A stretch of 64,000 bases of DNA from Marinobacter sediminicola (GCF_031157525.1 NZ_JAVIXR010000004.1:310001-374000), one strand, 5' to 3'; numbered from the stretch's first letter, positions 26,588 to 36,337 are shown. Translations and numbers: made by a program. The notes: generated by a model not told the origin, from the sequence alone.

Positions 26588-27892
26588 ATGTCTTACCGCC
26601 TTTACGTGCGACCACTGACGCCCTTTGAGGATTCCAGCCAAAACCCGGACGAGCGGCTCTTCAACTGGGTGCTTTACGATGCCGGTGGCGATGCCCAAGC
26701 ACAGGGTAGCGGTGATGTTCGTAATACCATCGAACAAACACTGAGTCAGAACGGGCTTGATGATGTCTTGCTTATCGGTCTTATTCCAGGTGATGAAGCC
26801 CTGTTCTGCGTAGCTGACATTCCTGCCAAGCAAAGCCGGTTCATCAACCAGGCGCTACCTTATGCGGTTGAAGAACAGATAGCCCAGGATATCGACAGTG
26901 TCCATCTGGCTCTTGGCTTGCACACGCACGAAGGGTACAGGGTTGCGGCGATTGATCGGGATAGAATGGCACAATGGCTGGAACTGTACCGAGGCTGGCT
27001 GCATACCAGGCTTGACGCCATCTACCCGGATGCCGCATTACTCCCGGTTACTGAAGAAGGGTGGTCTATTTGCCTTGATGGTGAGTCTGCGATGATGGCC
27101 AGCTTCCGGGGCGAGTGGTTGAGCATGCAGTCCGCCAACCTTGGGATGTTTGCACACACCCTGGCGCTGCCACCCTCCGAGGATGTGGTTGCTGAAGTCC
27201 CAGTGGTCATCTACGGCACGGAAACCGAGTTTGACGAACAGCAGGCTGTGCTTGGCGAGCTAATGGCCCCTGGACGACTGACTGTGCGCCGGGAATCACT
27301 GGAACTGATGCCACTGGAGTTGTTGGCCCACGCTCACCACCATCACTTGTGCCGCCCCATCAATCTATGCCAACGAGACTTCTCGGTAAAAGGTGGTAAG
27401 GCAAGCCCGTTGAAGCCCTGGAAACCGCTGATCGCGGTCGCGGCGGTATGGTTTGTTGTGCAGTTGGCGTTGGAAGCCGGAATGGGCTTCTATTATCAGA
27501 AACAAGCGGAGGATATGCGACAGCAGGCTATGTCGGTCTATCGGAGTGCATTTCCTCAGGATCGAAGAACCCATGCAGGCAATGTAAAGCGGGTCATTGA
27601 AGGACAGCTTCGCATGGCGGGTTCAGATGGCCCTGATGCAGATTTTGTAACCCTGATGAAATACACGGGACAGCAATATTCGAATGTTGCAGGCACCGGC
27701 ACAGTAACGTTTAATTCCATTAATTACAGCCAGTCTCGCGGGGAATTGGTGGTGGATGTTCGGGCAGATAGCTACGACCGTCTTAGCGCTCTACGAAACG
27801 GCCTTGCTGATCAGGGACTTGATGCCAAAATCGGCTCAGTGGTTAACGAATCCAGCGGCGCCCGTGGCCGCCTGACAGTATCTGGAGGTTAA
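26588..27892 (+). CDS. gspL: Type II secretion inner-membrane protein GspL
   Basis: A 434-residue bitopic protein. The cytoplasmic domain (about 1-275, with LLIGLIPGDEALFCVADIPAKQSRFINQALPYAVEEQIAQD-type start, here split across the actin-like fold) binds GspE. A single membrane segment follows (AVAAVWFVVQLALEAGMGF, about 280-300), then a ferredoxin-like periplasmic domain (TVTFNSINYSQSRGELVVDVRA) that pairs with GspM. Two bases separate it from gspK. Confidence 0.92.
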   Translation: MSYRLYVRPLTPFEDSSQNPDERLFNWVLYDAGGDAQAQGSGDVRNTIEQTLSQNGLDDVLLIGLIPGDEALFCVADIPAKQSRFINQALPYAVEEQIAQDIDSVHLALGLHTHEGYRVAAIDRDRMAQWLELYRGWLHTRLDAIYPDAALLPVTEEGWSICLDGESAMMASFRGEWLSMQSANLGMFAHTLALPPSEDVVAEVPVVIYGTETEFDEQQAVLGELMAPGRLTVRRESLELMPLELLAHAHHHHLCRPINLCQRDFSVKGGKASPLKPWKPLIAVAAVWFVVQLALEAGMGFYYQKQAEDMRQQAMSVYRSAFPQDRRTHAGNVKRVIEGQLRMAGSDGPDADFVTLMKYTGQQYSNVAGTGTVTFNSINYSQSRGELVVDVRADSYDRLSALRNGLADQGLDAKIGSVVNESSGARGRLTVSGG

Positions 27893-27896
27893 GGCT

Positions 27897-28427
27897 ATGC
27901 TGACGAAGCTGAAAGAACAGCCTGCAGTCGGGAAGTTAATTGCGCAATATGACCAGCTTCCCAAGCGCGATCAGCAGGCACTTGTGGTTCTGGCGATAGC
28001 AGTGTTTTTGGGTATTCTCTATTTTGCAGTTTGGAGCCCGATCACGGGTTTTCATGATAAGGCTGAAGCCAGTAAAGAAAATGCGTCAGAGTTGGTAGCC
28101 TGGATACAGGCAAATGAGCCTGTCATCCGCCGCATGGGCAGCAGAGGTAGTGGGCCAGCAACTACATCAGCAGATCGCCCAGCCGATGGACGGGCGCTGA
28201 TGGGTTTGGTTACCCGTTCCGCAAGGGACTCCGGCCTCACGTTGCAACGCTTCGAACCTAGCGGTGACAGTGCCATCCGTGTTTGGCTGGAATCCGCTCG
28301 TTATTCAGACGTTGCAGCATGGCTTGAAATGCTGAATGGTAAGCATGGAGTTGTGATTGACCAGGCTGCGTTGGATCGTGGTGACGAACCAGGCAGGGTG
28401 TCTGTTCGCCTGACATTGGCAATCTGA
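27897..28427 (+). CDS. gspM: Type II secretion inner-membrane protein GspM
   Basis: A 176-residue protein with a short cytoplasmic N-terminus, one membrane segment (ALVVLAIAVFLGILYFAVW, about 28-46) and a periplasmic coiled/ferredoxin-like domain (ALMGLVTRSARDSGLTLQRFEPSG, VWLESARYSDVAAWLEML). GspM stabilises GspL. It is the last gsp gene of the operon: gspN is absent here, and gspD and the prepilin peptidase must be elsewhere. Confidence 0.92.
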   Translation: MLTKLKEQPAVGKLIAQYDQLPKRDQQALVVLAIAVFLGILYFAVWSPITGFHDKAEASKENASELVAWIQANEPVIRRMGSRGSGPATTSADRPADGRALMGLVTRSARDSGLTLQRFEPSGDSAIRVWLESARYSDVAAWLEMLNGKHGVVIDQAALDRGDEPGRVSVRLTLAI

Positions 28428-28482
28428 TTCTGACCAACAGGGTTCCGGGGCGGTCTCGCCGGACAGAGACAGGAGCGAAAAC

Positions 28483-29145
28483 ATGAGTAACGATAATAAA
28501 AACGAGTCGGATCCGGTTATTGTTCGGTTGGATGTCAGTGCTTTGAATGAAGCCAGATCGATTTTGTATGATGCCTACCGGGACGAGCCCACATTTCAGT
28601 ACCTGTTTAACCATCGCAAACCGGGTTATAAGCAACGGGTTCGGGCAACCGTACGGGAGTTGGTTGATTTGTATTTTGATCTCAATCAGGAATCCGTAGG
28701 CGTGATGGTTAATGATACGCTGGTGGCCGTGGCGTTTATTGGCGACCCGGATTTGCGGTTGAACCTTGCGAATCAGTTCAGCTGGAGAATTCGCATGGTG
28801 CTGACAGCAGGTTTTGCCTCCACTCGCCGATACCTGCACTATCACGAACGGATACGTGCGATTTTGCCACAGCCACTGGCGCATCAGTTGCCATTAATGG
28901 GTGTAAATCCAAAGTACCAGAATCGTGGTTACGGGCGGCTTTTGCTACAAGCTGTTCAACGGCTTTGCGCAGAGAACCCTCGTGTGACAGGCCTGGTCCT
29001 CGACACGGGAAATAGCCGTTACCTGCCATTTTATGAATCTGAAGGCTTTCGCAGCCTTGGGAAAATTCGTGTTGGTGGTTTTGAGGATCACATACTGTTC
29101 CGCGAGATTCACCCGGAAGCCAAGGCGGCCGCCAACCAAAATTAA
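28483..29145 (+). CDS. GNAT-family N-acetyltransferase
   Basis: A 220-residue cytoplasmic protein. The acetyl-CoA pyrophosphate-binding motif is NRGYGRLLLQAVQRL, preceded by LPLMGVNPKYQ (strand and start of the helix) and followed by VLDTGNSRYLPFYESEGFRSLG, the standard C-terminal part of the GNAT fold. A ribosome-binding site ACAGGAG lies before the ATG. The substrate is unknown. It is 55 bases after gspM and could be read from the same message or independently. Confidence 0.87.
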   Translation: MSNDNKNESDPVIVRLDVSALNEARSILYDAYRDEPTFQYLFNHRKPGYKQRVRATVRELVDLYFDLNQESVGVMVNDTLVAVAFIGDPDLRLNLANQFSWRIRMVLTAGFASTRRYLHYHERIRAILPQPLAHQLPLMGVNPKYQNRGYGRLLLQAVQRLCAENPRVTGLVLDTGNSRYLPFYESEGFRSLGKIRVGGFEDHILFREIHPEAKAAANQN

Positions 29146-29171
29146 CGCTGTAACAAGCAACAGGAGACACC

Positions 29172-30533
29172 GTGTCTGACAGCTTGGATTATGATCTGAT
29201 TGTGATTGGTGCCGGTTCCGGCGGCGTGCGTCTTGCGCGTATGTCTGCCGGGCGTGGCGCGCGGGTTGCCGTAGTTGAATCCCGCTATCTTGGAGGCACC
29301 TGCGTTAACGTCGGTTGTGTACCTAAAAAGCTGTTTGTTTACGGGGCTCACGTTCACGACGAGCTGGAAGACGCAGCAGGTTATGGCTGGGACATACCCA
29401 TGGACGGTGTCAGTTTTGACTGGCCGACACTTGTTGCCAACAAGAATGCTGAAATAGAAAGGCTTAACGGTATTTATGGCCGCCTGCTTGAGAACGCTGG
29501 CGTTACCATTATTGAAGGCACGGCATCCATTAAGGATCCGAATACGATTGTGGTAGGTGAAAAGGAATATACAACCAGGCACATAACCGTTGCGACGGGC
29601 AGCTGGCCAATTGTGCCCGATATTCCTGGCAAGGAAAGTATTCTTACATCGAATGACATGTTCTATTTGCCGCAATTACCCAAACAGGCTGTTGTTTGGG
29701 GCGGCGGTTACATTGCCGTTGAATTCGCAGGTATTCTTGCGGGTCTTGGTGTGGAAACAACGCTGCTGTATCGGGGAGATTTGTTCCTTCGCGGCTTCGA
29801 CAGCGATGTGCGCAAATTTACCGAGCAAGAAATGCGCAAAAAAGGTATTCGGCTCGAGTTTGGCGTAACTATTGAGACTGTTGAACCCGAAAACTCCCAT
29901 TACCGGGTTAAACTCAGTAATGGCGAGATCATGGAGACAGGGCTTGTGATGGCCGCAACGGGCAGAAGGGCGCTGGTTGATGGTTTGGGCTTGACCGAGC
30001 TCGGCATCGAACTCAATGCCTCAGGGCATGTGGTGGTAGACGATTATTTTCAAACCTCAGTGCCCTCAATAACCGCCCTGGGGGATGTGATCGGCACGCC
30101 ACAGTTAACGCCGGTAGCGCTTGCACAGGCTATGGTGCTGTCGCGAAGGATGTTTGGGGATGGCGAAGGTGAAATGGACTACACCGCGATTCCTACCGCA
30201 GTTTTCTGCCAGCCAAATATTGGCACGGTGGGCTTAACAGAGGAAGAGGCGCGCGAAGCAGGGCATACCCTGAGAATCTACCGCTCTGAGTTCAGGCCCA
30301 TGAAATACACACTCAGTGGTCGCGATGAACGCTGCCTGATGAAGCTCGTAGTTGATGACGCTACAGATCGGGTTCTGGGTGCCCACATGGTGGGGGCAGA
30401 TGCTGGTGAAATCACTCAGGGGCTTGCCGTAGCCATCAAAGCCGGAGCAACCAAAGCGCAGTTTGATGCGACAATTGGCATACACCCAACCTCAGCAGAA
30501 GAATTCGTCACCATGCGGGAGCCTGTGGCCTGA
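29172..30533 (+). CDS. gorA: Glutathione-disulfide reductase
   Basis: A 453-residue FAD/NADPH disulfide reductase. The GTG start follows GGAGACACC. The FAD fold [18 protein letters not shown] leads into the redox pair [13 protein letters not shown] (Cys44, Cys49); the NADPH fold is [18 protein letters not shown]; the interface motif [10 protein letters not shown] carries the active-site His-Glu pair. Length and [20 protein letters not shown] wording fit glutathione reductase rather than lipoamide dehydrogenase. It keeps cytoplasmic glutathione reduced. Confidence 0.94.
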   Translation: MSDSLDYDLIVIGAGSGGVRLARMSAGRGARVAVVESRYLGGTCVNVGCVPKKLFVYGAHVHDELEDAAGYGWDIPMDGVSFDWPTLVANKNAEIERLNGIYGRLLENAGVTIIEGTASIKDPNTIVVGEKEYTTRHITVATGSWPIVPDIPGKESILTSNDMFYLPQLPKQAVVWGGGYIAVEFAGILAGLGVETTLLYRGDLFLRGFDSDVRKFTEQEMRKKGIRLEFGVTIETVEPENSHYRVKLSNGEIMETGLVMAATGRRALVDGLGLTELGIELNASGHVVVDDYFQTSVPSITALGDVIGTPQLTPVALAQAMVLSRRMFGDGEGEMDYTAIPTAVFCQPNIGTVGLTEEEAREAGHTLRIYRSEFRPMKYTLSGRDERCLMKLVVDDATDRVLGAHMVGADAGEITQGLAVAIKAGATKAQFDATIGIHPTSAEEFVTMREPVA

Positions 30534-30587
30534 AAAATACCCCGAGTCCAGGGACGGGCTCAAATCCAGAACATCTTCTCGCTCTAC

Positions 30588-32531
30588 TCACGAGAGTGTT
30601 ACCCAACGCTCCAGGACTTCCCGAAGATTTTCCTTTCGCACAGGTTTGGACAGGTAGTCGTCCATGCCACTTTCATGACAGTTTTGCTCCGTACCGGGCA
30701 ATACATCTGCGGTCAGTGCAATCACGGGGGTTCTATCCACACCATTGGCTGTTTCCCACTCCCGGATATAACGTGTTGTTTCGTAGCCATCCATTACGGG
30801 CATCTGGCAATCCATGAGGATGACATCAAAGCCTTGATGACTGGCACGAACTTTTTCCAAAGCTTCCTGCCCATTAGTGACAGCTTCAGTGTGAAATCCA
30901 AGGCGGTTTAGCAGTGCCACTGCAACCCTCTGGTTTACCAAATTGTCCTCAATGACCAGTGCACGTTTGGAGAGAGGCACCTCAACAAGGAGAGAGGATT
31001 CAGATTCATCAGGCAAGATAGCAGTGGAGGCGAGCTCCAGGGGTAATTCAAAGCGGAACGATGAACCTTCTCCATGTAGTGAATCCACCTGAATATGGCC
31101 TCCGAGAAGCTCCACCAGTCTTTGAACCAGAGACAGCCCGATACCGGCACCGCCGAAGCTTCGGGCATCGCCACCCTCGATTTGTTGAAAGGTGCTGAAT
31201 ATATCGGTCACCCGGTGGGGGGGGATGCCGCTGCCAGAATCGCTGACGGAGCAGTTAATAATGATGCAGCCGTCTTCTACCCCAAAGCATCCAACCTGTA
31301 CGTTAACAAACCCGTCATTAGTGAATTTGATCGCGTTATCAAGCAGGCAGGCGAGAATCTGGCGGATCCGGGGCGCATCCCCTTTTACCATTGGCGTTGT
31401 GGGCCAATCACCGTAAAAGTTAAGGGTCAGAGCTAGCCCCTGTTCCTCTGCCATATGGCGATACGACGCAACGCAGTTCGTAATAAGCGAGTGCAAATTG
31501 AAAGGCTGATGGTCCAACATGATACTGCCGCTGTCCATGTAGGAGTAATCCAGAATATCGCTGATAACGGTCAAGAGGTCGTCCGTTGACTGGCGTGCGG
31601 TCTTTAAATAATCGCGCTGCCTCGGACTCAAATTCTCTTCCTGGACCAGATCAATCATACCGAGGACTCCATTTAGCGGAGTACGAAGTTCGTGGCTCAT
31701 GGTTGCCAAAAATTCTGATTTGGCGTGGCTTGCCATTTCGGCCTTTTCCCGCGCATGCTCGGAAATAGCCAGTGTCTGATCTCTCGAAGCTTTAAGTGAC
31801 TCAAGGTGGTCAGCCAGTTGGTTCAATTGCTGTTCAATCGCAACCAATTCCCGGGAGTTTTTACGTTTGTTCACTTTGCTCACCCGATAATCGCCCTCGA
31901 TAAGGCGGTTGATGCGCCCTGAAAGCTCAGTAATCGGGGAGAGAATCGTATTCAACGAGTGCTTGATAATCAAAATGGTGAATAGCAGTAACGATAGCCC
32001 TATGGTTAAAGAGGACCAGAGAATATCGTTTCGCCGTTCAGTGAGCGCCTTGTCACTCACACCGACCATAACGGTACCGACCCTCAGCGCTCCGGAACTG
32101 AGACCAAACTCAGGCTCGAACCACAGGCTTTGGCGATCTGTTTCAAACTCCAGGGGCTTCTGCAGTATCTCTGCCTGAAAAATCGCAAATTCAGCCTCCG
32201 CTTCTGTGACGAGGCTATCGCTAGCGTAGGCCGCACCAATCTCTTCGCCGGTAACGTCCTCTACACGAATCCAGTCTGCTCTGCTGTGCCGAATGGACTG
32301 GGAAAGTATTTCCTGCAGCGCCAGAGTGTTGCCGGATACAACGGCGTACTCCAAAGAAGGAGCCAAGGTGTCAGCCAGTAGCTGGTTGTTGTCGGCGAGG
32401 TCGCGCCTGGCATCATCCAGGCGCGCAGAGGTAAAGAACCCCATGAGCGTAATGAACATCACGACTGAAGGGAGCGCACCGAGCAGTAATAGCTTGCGAG
32501 CCAAAGGCGTGTTGGTGGACTGCTCATTCAT
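30588..32531 (-). CDS. Membrane hybrid sensor histidine kinase
   Basis: A 647-residue kinase in the inner membrane. Order: membrane segment (about 13-33), periplasmic region (about 34-175, including ILSQSIRHSRADWIRVED), second membrane segment (ILWSSLTIGLSLLLFTILII), HAMP (SGRINRLIEGDYRV), HisKA (MSHELRTPLNGVLGMIDL), HATPase (DNAIKFTNDG, GAGIGLSLVQ) and a receiver (LVIEDNLVNQRVA, phosphoacceptor in LMDCQMPVMDG, LSKPVRKE). No HPt domain, so it needs an outside phosphotransfer partner. The ATG at 32531 follows GGAGG and overlaps the end of the substrate-binding protein gene, making a coupled operon. Confidence 0.92.
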   Translation of the reverse strand: MNEQSTNTPLARKLLLLGALPSVVMFITLMGFFTSARLDDARRDLADNNQLLADTLAPSLEYAVVSGNTLALQEILSQSIRHSRADWIRVEDVTGEEIGAAYASDSLVTEAEAEFAIFQAEILQKPLEFETDRQSLWFEPEFGLSSGALRVGTVMVGVSDKALTERRNDILWSSLTIGLSLLLFTILIIKHSLNTILSPITELSGRINRLIEGDYRVSKVNKRKNSRELVAIEQQLNQLADHLESLKASRDQTLAISEHAREKAEMASHAKSEFLATMSHELRTPLNGVLGMIDLVQEENLSPRQRDYLKTARQSTDDLLTVISDILDYSYMDSGSIMLDHQPFNLHSLITNCVASYRHMAEEQGLALTLNFYGDWPTTPMVKGDAPRIRQILACLLDNAIKFTNDGFVNVQVGCFGVEDGCIIINCSVSDSGSGIPPHRVTDIFSTFQQIEGGDARSFGGAGIGLSLVQRLVELLGGHIQVDSLHGEGSSFRFELPLELASTAILPDESESSLLVEVPLSKRALVIEDNLVNQRVAVALLNRLGFHTEAVTNGQEALEKVRASHQGFDVILMDCQMPVMDGYETTRYIREWETANGVDRTPVIALTADVLPGTEQNCHESGMDDYLSKPVRKENLREVLERWVTLS

Positions 32532-33474
32532 CGACTTGTCCTCCATGTTCTTTTAGGCGCAGCTCGACGTTTCGGATGATCTGCTCCGGAGTCGCCAACG
32601 GTATATTCAATGAACGAGCAACCTGTTCGTTGATTTCAACTCGGAACTGGGGCGGATAACCCGGGTGCGGAAACTCGCCACTTTCAAAGAACGACTGCAG
32701 GTAGTCCTGTGCCATCTCAACCATGGCGGGAAAGGGGGCGTAGCCCGAAGCAAGGGAGCCTGCTTTTACATAAGCCTGGCTAGGGCCTATCACAATTCTG
32801 TTTCTGCGATAAGCCGTGAGAAGAACGTGTTTAATGGTTCTGGGGTTGTAAATGGTGTTATCTGGTGCGGCCAGTAAGAAGTCGCCGTAGCTCAGTGCTC
32901 TGTTGAGTGTCGGGATGAGCTGTTTGTCACCGTCCACTACAAAAAGCTGGGCTTCGAGCTGGTAGGCTTGAAGTTGGTCAATAAGCTCATCGTAGACTTC
33001 TGCAGTGCCTGAGGTGGCCATCAAGGCGATTCGTGTTGCTTGCGGAAGGATGGCCTTTCCAATCAAGGCTTGCCTGAGAAGTGTGGCACCGTGGTAGATA
33101 CCCGAAATATGCCCTGATGACCGGCTGGCGAAACCCTCAAGGAAATCCGGCTCTACCAGTAGCGCTAGTACCGGTGCTTCCCGATTGATTTGCCTTATCC
33201 GTGAAAACGCACCCGGGCCCAGAGTGACGATGGGGCCGTCATTCGCCTGGACTGCTTGTACGTCGGAGATAAGAACGAGATTATTCTGTCCTTCGAGTGC
33301 GCGCTCAAGGAGACTTTGAATATGGTGATCCAGAGCGAGATTTCCGGAGCCGGCCAGATACACAGGTGGATAGTTGGTGTCCTGCGCCAGGGAAGCAGGG
33401 GATACAGCCAGAATAGCGAACGCCAACAAAGTTCGAAGCAATGCGGCTGCAGCCAGGGATTTTACCGCCTGCAT
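32524..33474 (-). CDS. ABC-type substrate-binding protein without an ABC transporter
   Basis: An exported protein of 316 residues from the ATG at 33474, which gives a compact signal peptide (MQAVKSLAAAALLRTLLAFA, ending SPASLA). An ATG at 33510 is the alternative. The fold resembles the ABC_sub_bind (PF04392-like) periplasmic binding proteins: ALLRQALIGKAILPQATRIALMA, then YDELIDQLQAYQLEAQLFVVDGD and LLAAPDNTIYNPRTIKHVLLTAYRRNRIVIGPSQAYVKAGSLASGY. No permease or ATPase gene is present; the gene lies between a TonB-dependent receptor and a sensor kinase, so a role in presenting a ligand to the kinase is likely (inference). Confidence 0.8.
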   Translation of the reverse strand: MQAVKSLAAAALLRTLLAFAILAVSPASLAQDTNYPPVYLAGSGNLALDHHIQSLLERALEGQNNLVLISDVQAVQANDGPIVTLGPGAFSRIRQINREAPVLALLVEPDFLEGFASRSSGHISGIYHGATLLRQALIGKAILPQATRIALMATSGTAEVYDELIDQLQAYQLEAQLFVVDGDKQLIPTLNRALSYGDFLLAAPDNTIYNPRTIKHVLLTAYRRNRIVIGPSQAYVKAGSLASGYAPFPAMVEMAQDYLQSFFESGEFPHPGYPPQFRVEINEQVARSLNIPLATPEQIIRNVELRLKEHGGQVDE

Positions 33475-33545
33475 CGCTTCTCGCCTTATCAAGCACCCCT
33501 TGTTTTTCATACCATCCCAGGCCTGAAACAATCCCTGATTTACGA

Positions 33546-35738
33546 TCAGAAACGGATGCCCGCTTCTACGAAGAGTTGATTTTGATCTGCAATAATATTT
33601 GACCGGCTCATATCCGGCTCATCGTTTATGTAGTGCTGCATGGTGAGCGCAAGTTCAGCTGAATAGCGTGGCTGAAAGATTCGTTTTGCGAGACGGAAGT
33701 CGATGCGCTCAAACCGTGAGTTCCGAAATTTGTCTGCCCAGTAGTATGCCGTAGAACCCCTGATGCCAAATGGAAGGTCCTGGATGAGTGCCAGGCTACC
33801 TGAATGTCGTGTCGACATGCGACCAAGCAAATCAACCGTGTACTCCTCCCGGCCGGGGTCAGAGTTACCATTTTCATCAAGTATGGGTGACCCAGTGTAC
33901 CGACCATGCTGTTCCAGATAGCCATAGCTAGCTCTGAACGTGGTCCCCGGGAACTCAACGGAGGCCTCAATCTCAAGGCCCTCCTGGTCGAGCGCAACGT
34001 TGTTATCTATGGTCCAGTCCTTGAACTGAATAACGCCGCTGATCATGTCCCGAAGCTCATCCTTGAATAATCGAACCTCCAGAGACAGTTGACCTGTATC
34101 CATAGGAAACAGACCGAAGTAACTGATTTCCCTTGAGGTAATGGTTTCTTCCTTGAGCGTTTCCCCAAGAGTTACATAAGATAAGTGCCTCCAAACAGCA
34201 GGACTCTCAATCCGATACCCTTCATAGCCGGCATACTGTGCAGGCTCAACATTCTTCAGTGTATATCCATAATCCGGATTTTGCTCAAATCCATCAGGGG
34301 TGCGGACGGCCTTCGAGTACACAAACCGGAGCGCATGGTTATTCCCCAGAGTAAAGTTCGCCGCAACACGGGGTGAAAAATAGCCCTCATCTGTTGTTGT
34401 TGTGCGTTCCCAGTTGCCACCACCATTCAAAGTGAGCCAGGAAATAGGCGTGTACTCAAGGTTCCCGAACACACGGGATTGGTGATTGTTACCTCTACCG
34501 TTGAAATAGGTTTCTGAGCGATAGGTGTCTTCGCGGAAGCCAACGCCTGTGACCAGCTTCAGATCGTCATTGAACAAAATCGTATCCTGAAGCTCTAACT
34601 CAAGCCTGGAGTCTTCCGAATCTGCGTTAACATCAGCGGTCAGCGGAGTTCCTCCACCGGCAAAACACACGCTTTTGTTCAAATGAAGCAGTGTTCCATT
34701 TGCCAGGCAATTCACTGCTGCTTCTGGTATCTCAATAGGCCATCTTTGCCTGCGATCAAAGTTTTCAAAACTCACTTGAATGTGGAAGAAGTGTTGTTCT
34801 GAAGGGATGAAATTTAGCTGGGTTTGCAGGTAATAATCCCTGAGATCGATGTCTGGGTGACCAACGGCTTCCAGCTCTCCGCTTCTATCTTTGTCTTGTT
34901 GGTTTATACCGTCCACAACACCCATTCGGATATCGGCGTTGAACCCGGAGTTAACCTTCAGGCGGGAGGAATAATCGAATGAATTGATATTATGGCTGTC
35001 ATGGAAGGGCTCAGGGTCAGCCCCTCCGCTCTGGTAATCAAACCCACCAAATTTGCGCTTCTCAAAGGCTAGTCGCCAGTCGTAACTGTCATTGGCATCA
35101 CCAACGGAGGCAAACGTGCGGATATAGTTTCTTGAACCACGAACAACCCGTACCTCTGCGCCAGACGTGTCAGCGGGGTTTCGCGTAATAATGTTGATGG
35201 TGCCCAGAAAAGCATTGATGCCGTAGGCAGCCGAGTTGGGGCCTCTGCTTACTTCTATACGCTCAATGAGTTCTAATGGCACCGGCATGGTTTGCCAGTC
35301 CATATCTGACAAGGTTGCCCGGTGAGCCGTGCGGCCATCGACCAACACTTGCATCCTTCGTTGCTCATAATGCACGGTACCGTGATATGTAGTAACCGGT
35401 GAGTTGCTTCCGACTTCAGCCACAACCATGCCGGGAACCAGCCGAAACACCTCAACAAGGTTCATAATGCCAAGGTCCCGGATCATTTCGCCTTCAATGA
35501 CGGTCGTGGTTCCAGGAACCCGTGTTTTGGGCTGTCTGAGCCGGGTAGTGGTTAGAACTTCTGGTAGCTCGTCATTAAACCCATAGAACCCGATAGGTTG
35601 AGCGTCATCAGCGGGCGATTGTGCTGCGGCAGGCATTGAGCCGAATAATATGGATGCCGCCAAAGCCGTTACCGCAATGTTTGTGCAGTGTAATGTTGGA
35701 CGACGAAAAGCGATTTTGCCGAAATTCGTAACGAACAT
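33546..35738 (-). CDS. TonB-dependent outer-membrane receptor
   Basis: A 730-residue receptor with a signal peptide ending MPAAAQ. A TonB-box-like stretch (LPEVLTTTRL) precedes the plug domain (GTTTVIEGEMIRDLGIMNLVEVFRLVPGM, QVLVDGRTAHRATLSDMDW, IERIEVSRGPNSAAYGINAFLGTINIIT). The rest is a 22-strand-type barrel ending in an aromatic-terminated strand (LFVEAGIRF). Such receptors import iron chelates, cobalamin, sugars or other ligands using TonB energy. The ligand is unknown; the operon also has a binding protein and a hybrid kinase, which suggests regulation by the imported ligand. First gene of the minus-strand operon. Confidence 0.93.
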   Translation of the reverse strand: MFVTNFGKIAFRRPTLHCTNIAVTALAASILFGSMPAAAQSPADDAQPIGFYGFNDELPEVLTTTRLRQPKTRVPGTTTVIEGEMIRDLGIMNLVEVFRLVPGMVVAEVGSNSPVTTYHGTVHYEQRRMQVLVDGRTAHRATLSDMDWQTMPVPLELIERIEVSRGPNSAAYGINAFLGTINIITRNPADTSGAEVRVVRGSRNYIRTFASVGDANDSYDWRLAFEKRKFGGFDYQSGGADPEPFHDSHNINSFDYSSRLKVNSGFNADIRMGVVDGINQQDKDRSGELEAVGHPDIDLRDYYLQTQLNFIPSEQHFFHIQVSFENFDRRQRWPIEIPEAAVNCLANGTLLHLNKSVCFAGGGTPLTADVNADSEDSRLELELQDTILFNDDLKLVTGVGFREDTYRSETYFNGRGNNHQSRVFGNLEYTPISWLTLNGGGNWERTTTTDEGYFSPRVAANFTLGNNHALRFVYSKAVRTPDGFEQNPDYGYTLKNVEPAQYAGYEGYRIESPAVWRHLSYVTLGETLKEETITSREISYFGLFPMDTGQLSLEVRLFKDELRDMISGVIQFKDWTIDNNVALDQEGLEIEASVEFPGTTFRASYGYLEQHGRYTGSPILDENGNSDPGREEYTVDLLGRMSTRHSGSLALIQDLPFGIRGSTAYYWADKFRNSRFERIDFRLAKRIFQPRYSAELALTMQHYINDEPDMSRSNIIADQNQLFVEAGIRF

Positions 35739-35862
35739 AGGTGTCGTTCTATAATCTGCCGAGTGAATAGGTGTAACGTTTGCTTTTATGTTTTTTGCTA
35801 TCGTATTTGACTACACACTATTTGTCTCTCCTAAAAATGTTAAGAGTTGATAGGTTTTCAAT
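35739..35862. promoter_or_regulatory. Divergent promoter region (TonB receptor / small membrane protein)
   Basis: A 124-base AT-rich spacer between divergent genes. It holds TTGACTACACAC near 35806 and TATCG/TATGTT tracts that could form promoters. No Fur-box-like 19-base palindrome is evident, so iron control is not supported by sequence. Confidence 0.4.
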
Positions 35863-36327
35863 ATGCCTGATAAGAGTTTGAGCGAAGTTGATCGCGATCT
35901 TGACGCCTCGGAAGGGCAGGTTGTTCGTGAGGTTGTGATCCAGATCAAGGCGCTTTTGAATGATCCCGGCCGAAGCAGGGATGTGGGCATATGGAAGGCC
36001 ATCCTTCGTGAGCCCCCTGCTGATCAGGTGCTGTTGCGCCAGGAGCTTGGCAGGCAACTGGAGCCGCAGCTTCGGCCTATGGCTGAGAATGGCAGTTTTC
36101 CACCCCCGGTAGTTATCTTTCTGGCGGAGTGGTTTGAATGGCAAAGCCTTCAGGAAGTCGCAGCTCTGGAAGAGGAGCGCCGATATCCAGACCCTGATCC
36201 CGACCCGTCGCGGGAGTCTTTAGATGACGATTCACCGCAAATGGTTAACTTTTGGCCGGCCGTCATAGGCTGGATTATCGGGCTTGTGATCCTCGCTACG
36301 ATTTTCGGTGGTATGGGTGGCGGCTGA
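35863..36327 (+). CDS. Hypothetical protein with C-terminal membrane anchor
   Basis: A 154-residue protein of no family I recognise. The first 120 residues are soluble, helical and acidic; a DPDPDPDP-like run (about 118-126) precedes a single hydrophobic segment near the C-terminus (FWPAVIGWIIGLVILATIFGG), followed by a Gly tail. This is the topology of a tail-anchored inner-membrane protein facing the cytoplasm. The ATG at 35863 is the only reasonable start; the ribosome-binding site is weak. Confidence 0.7.
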   Translation: MPDKSLSEVDRDLDASEGQVVREVVIQIKALLNDPGRSRDVGIWKAILREPPADQVLLRQELGRQLEPQLRPMAENGSFPPPVVIFLAEWFEWQSLQEVAALEEERRYPDPDPDPSRESLDDDSPQMVNFWPAVIGWIIGLVILATIFGGMGGG

Positions 36328-36335
36328 TTGCCGCC
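36319..36335. terminator. Short GC hairpin at convergent gene ends
   Basis: GGCGGC (36319-36324) and GCCGCC (36330-36335) pair around a five-base loop that contains the stop codon of the upstream gene. It lies between convergent genes. A short pyrimidine run (TCTC) follows, so it is a plausible but weak terminator. Confidence 0.45.
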
Positions 36336-36337
36336 TC

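Noticed and set aside
28442..28463. Imperfect hairpin between gspM and the GNAT gene
   Set aside because: Short, bulged stem with no T run; not enough for a terminator call.
28258..28884. 208-residue minus-strand frame across gspM and the GNAT gene
   Set aside because: Both plus-strand genes are clear family members; the reverse frame has no motif.
29142..29675. 177-residue minus-strand frame over glutathione reductase
   Set aside because: Shadow of a strongly conserved enzyme.
30534..30587. Search for a terminator between convergent gorA and the hybrid kinase
   Set aside because: Only a weak six-base arm with a wobble is present.
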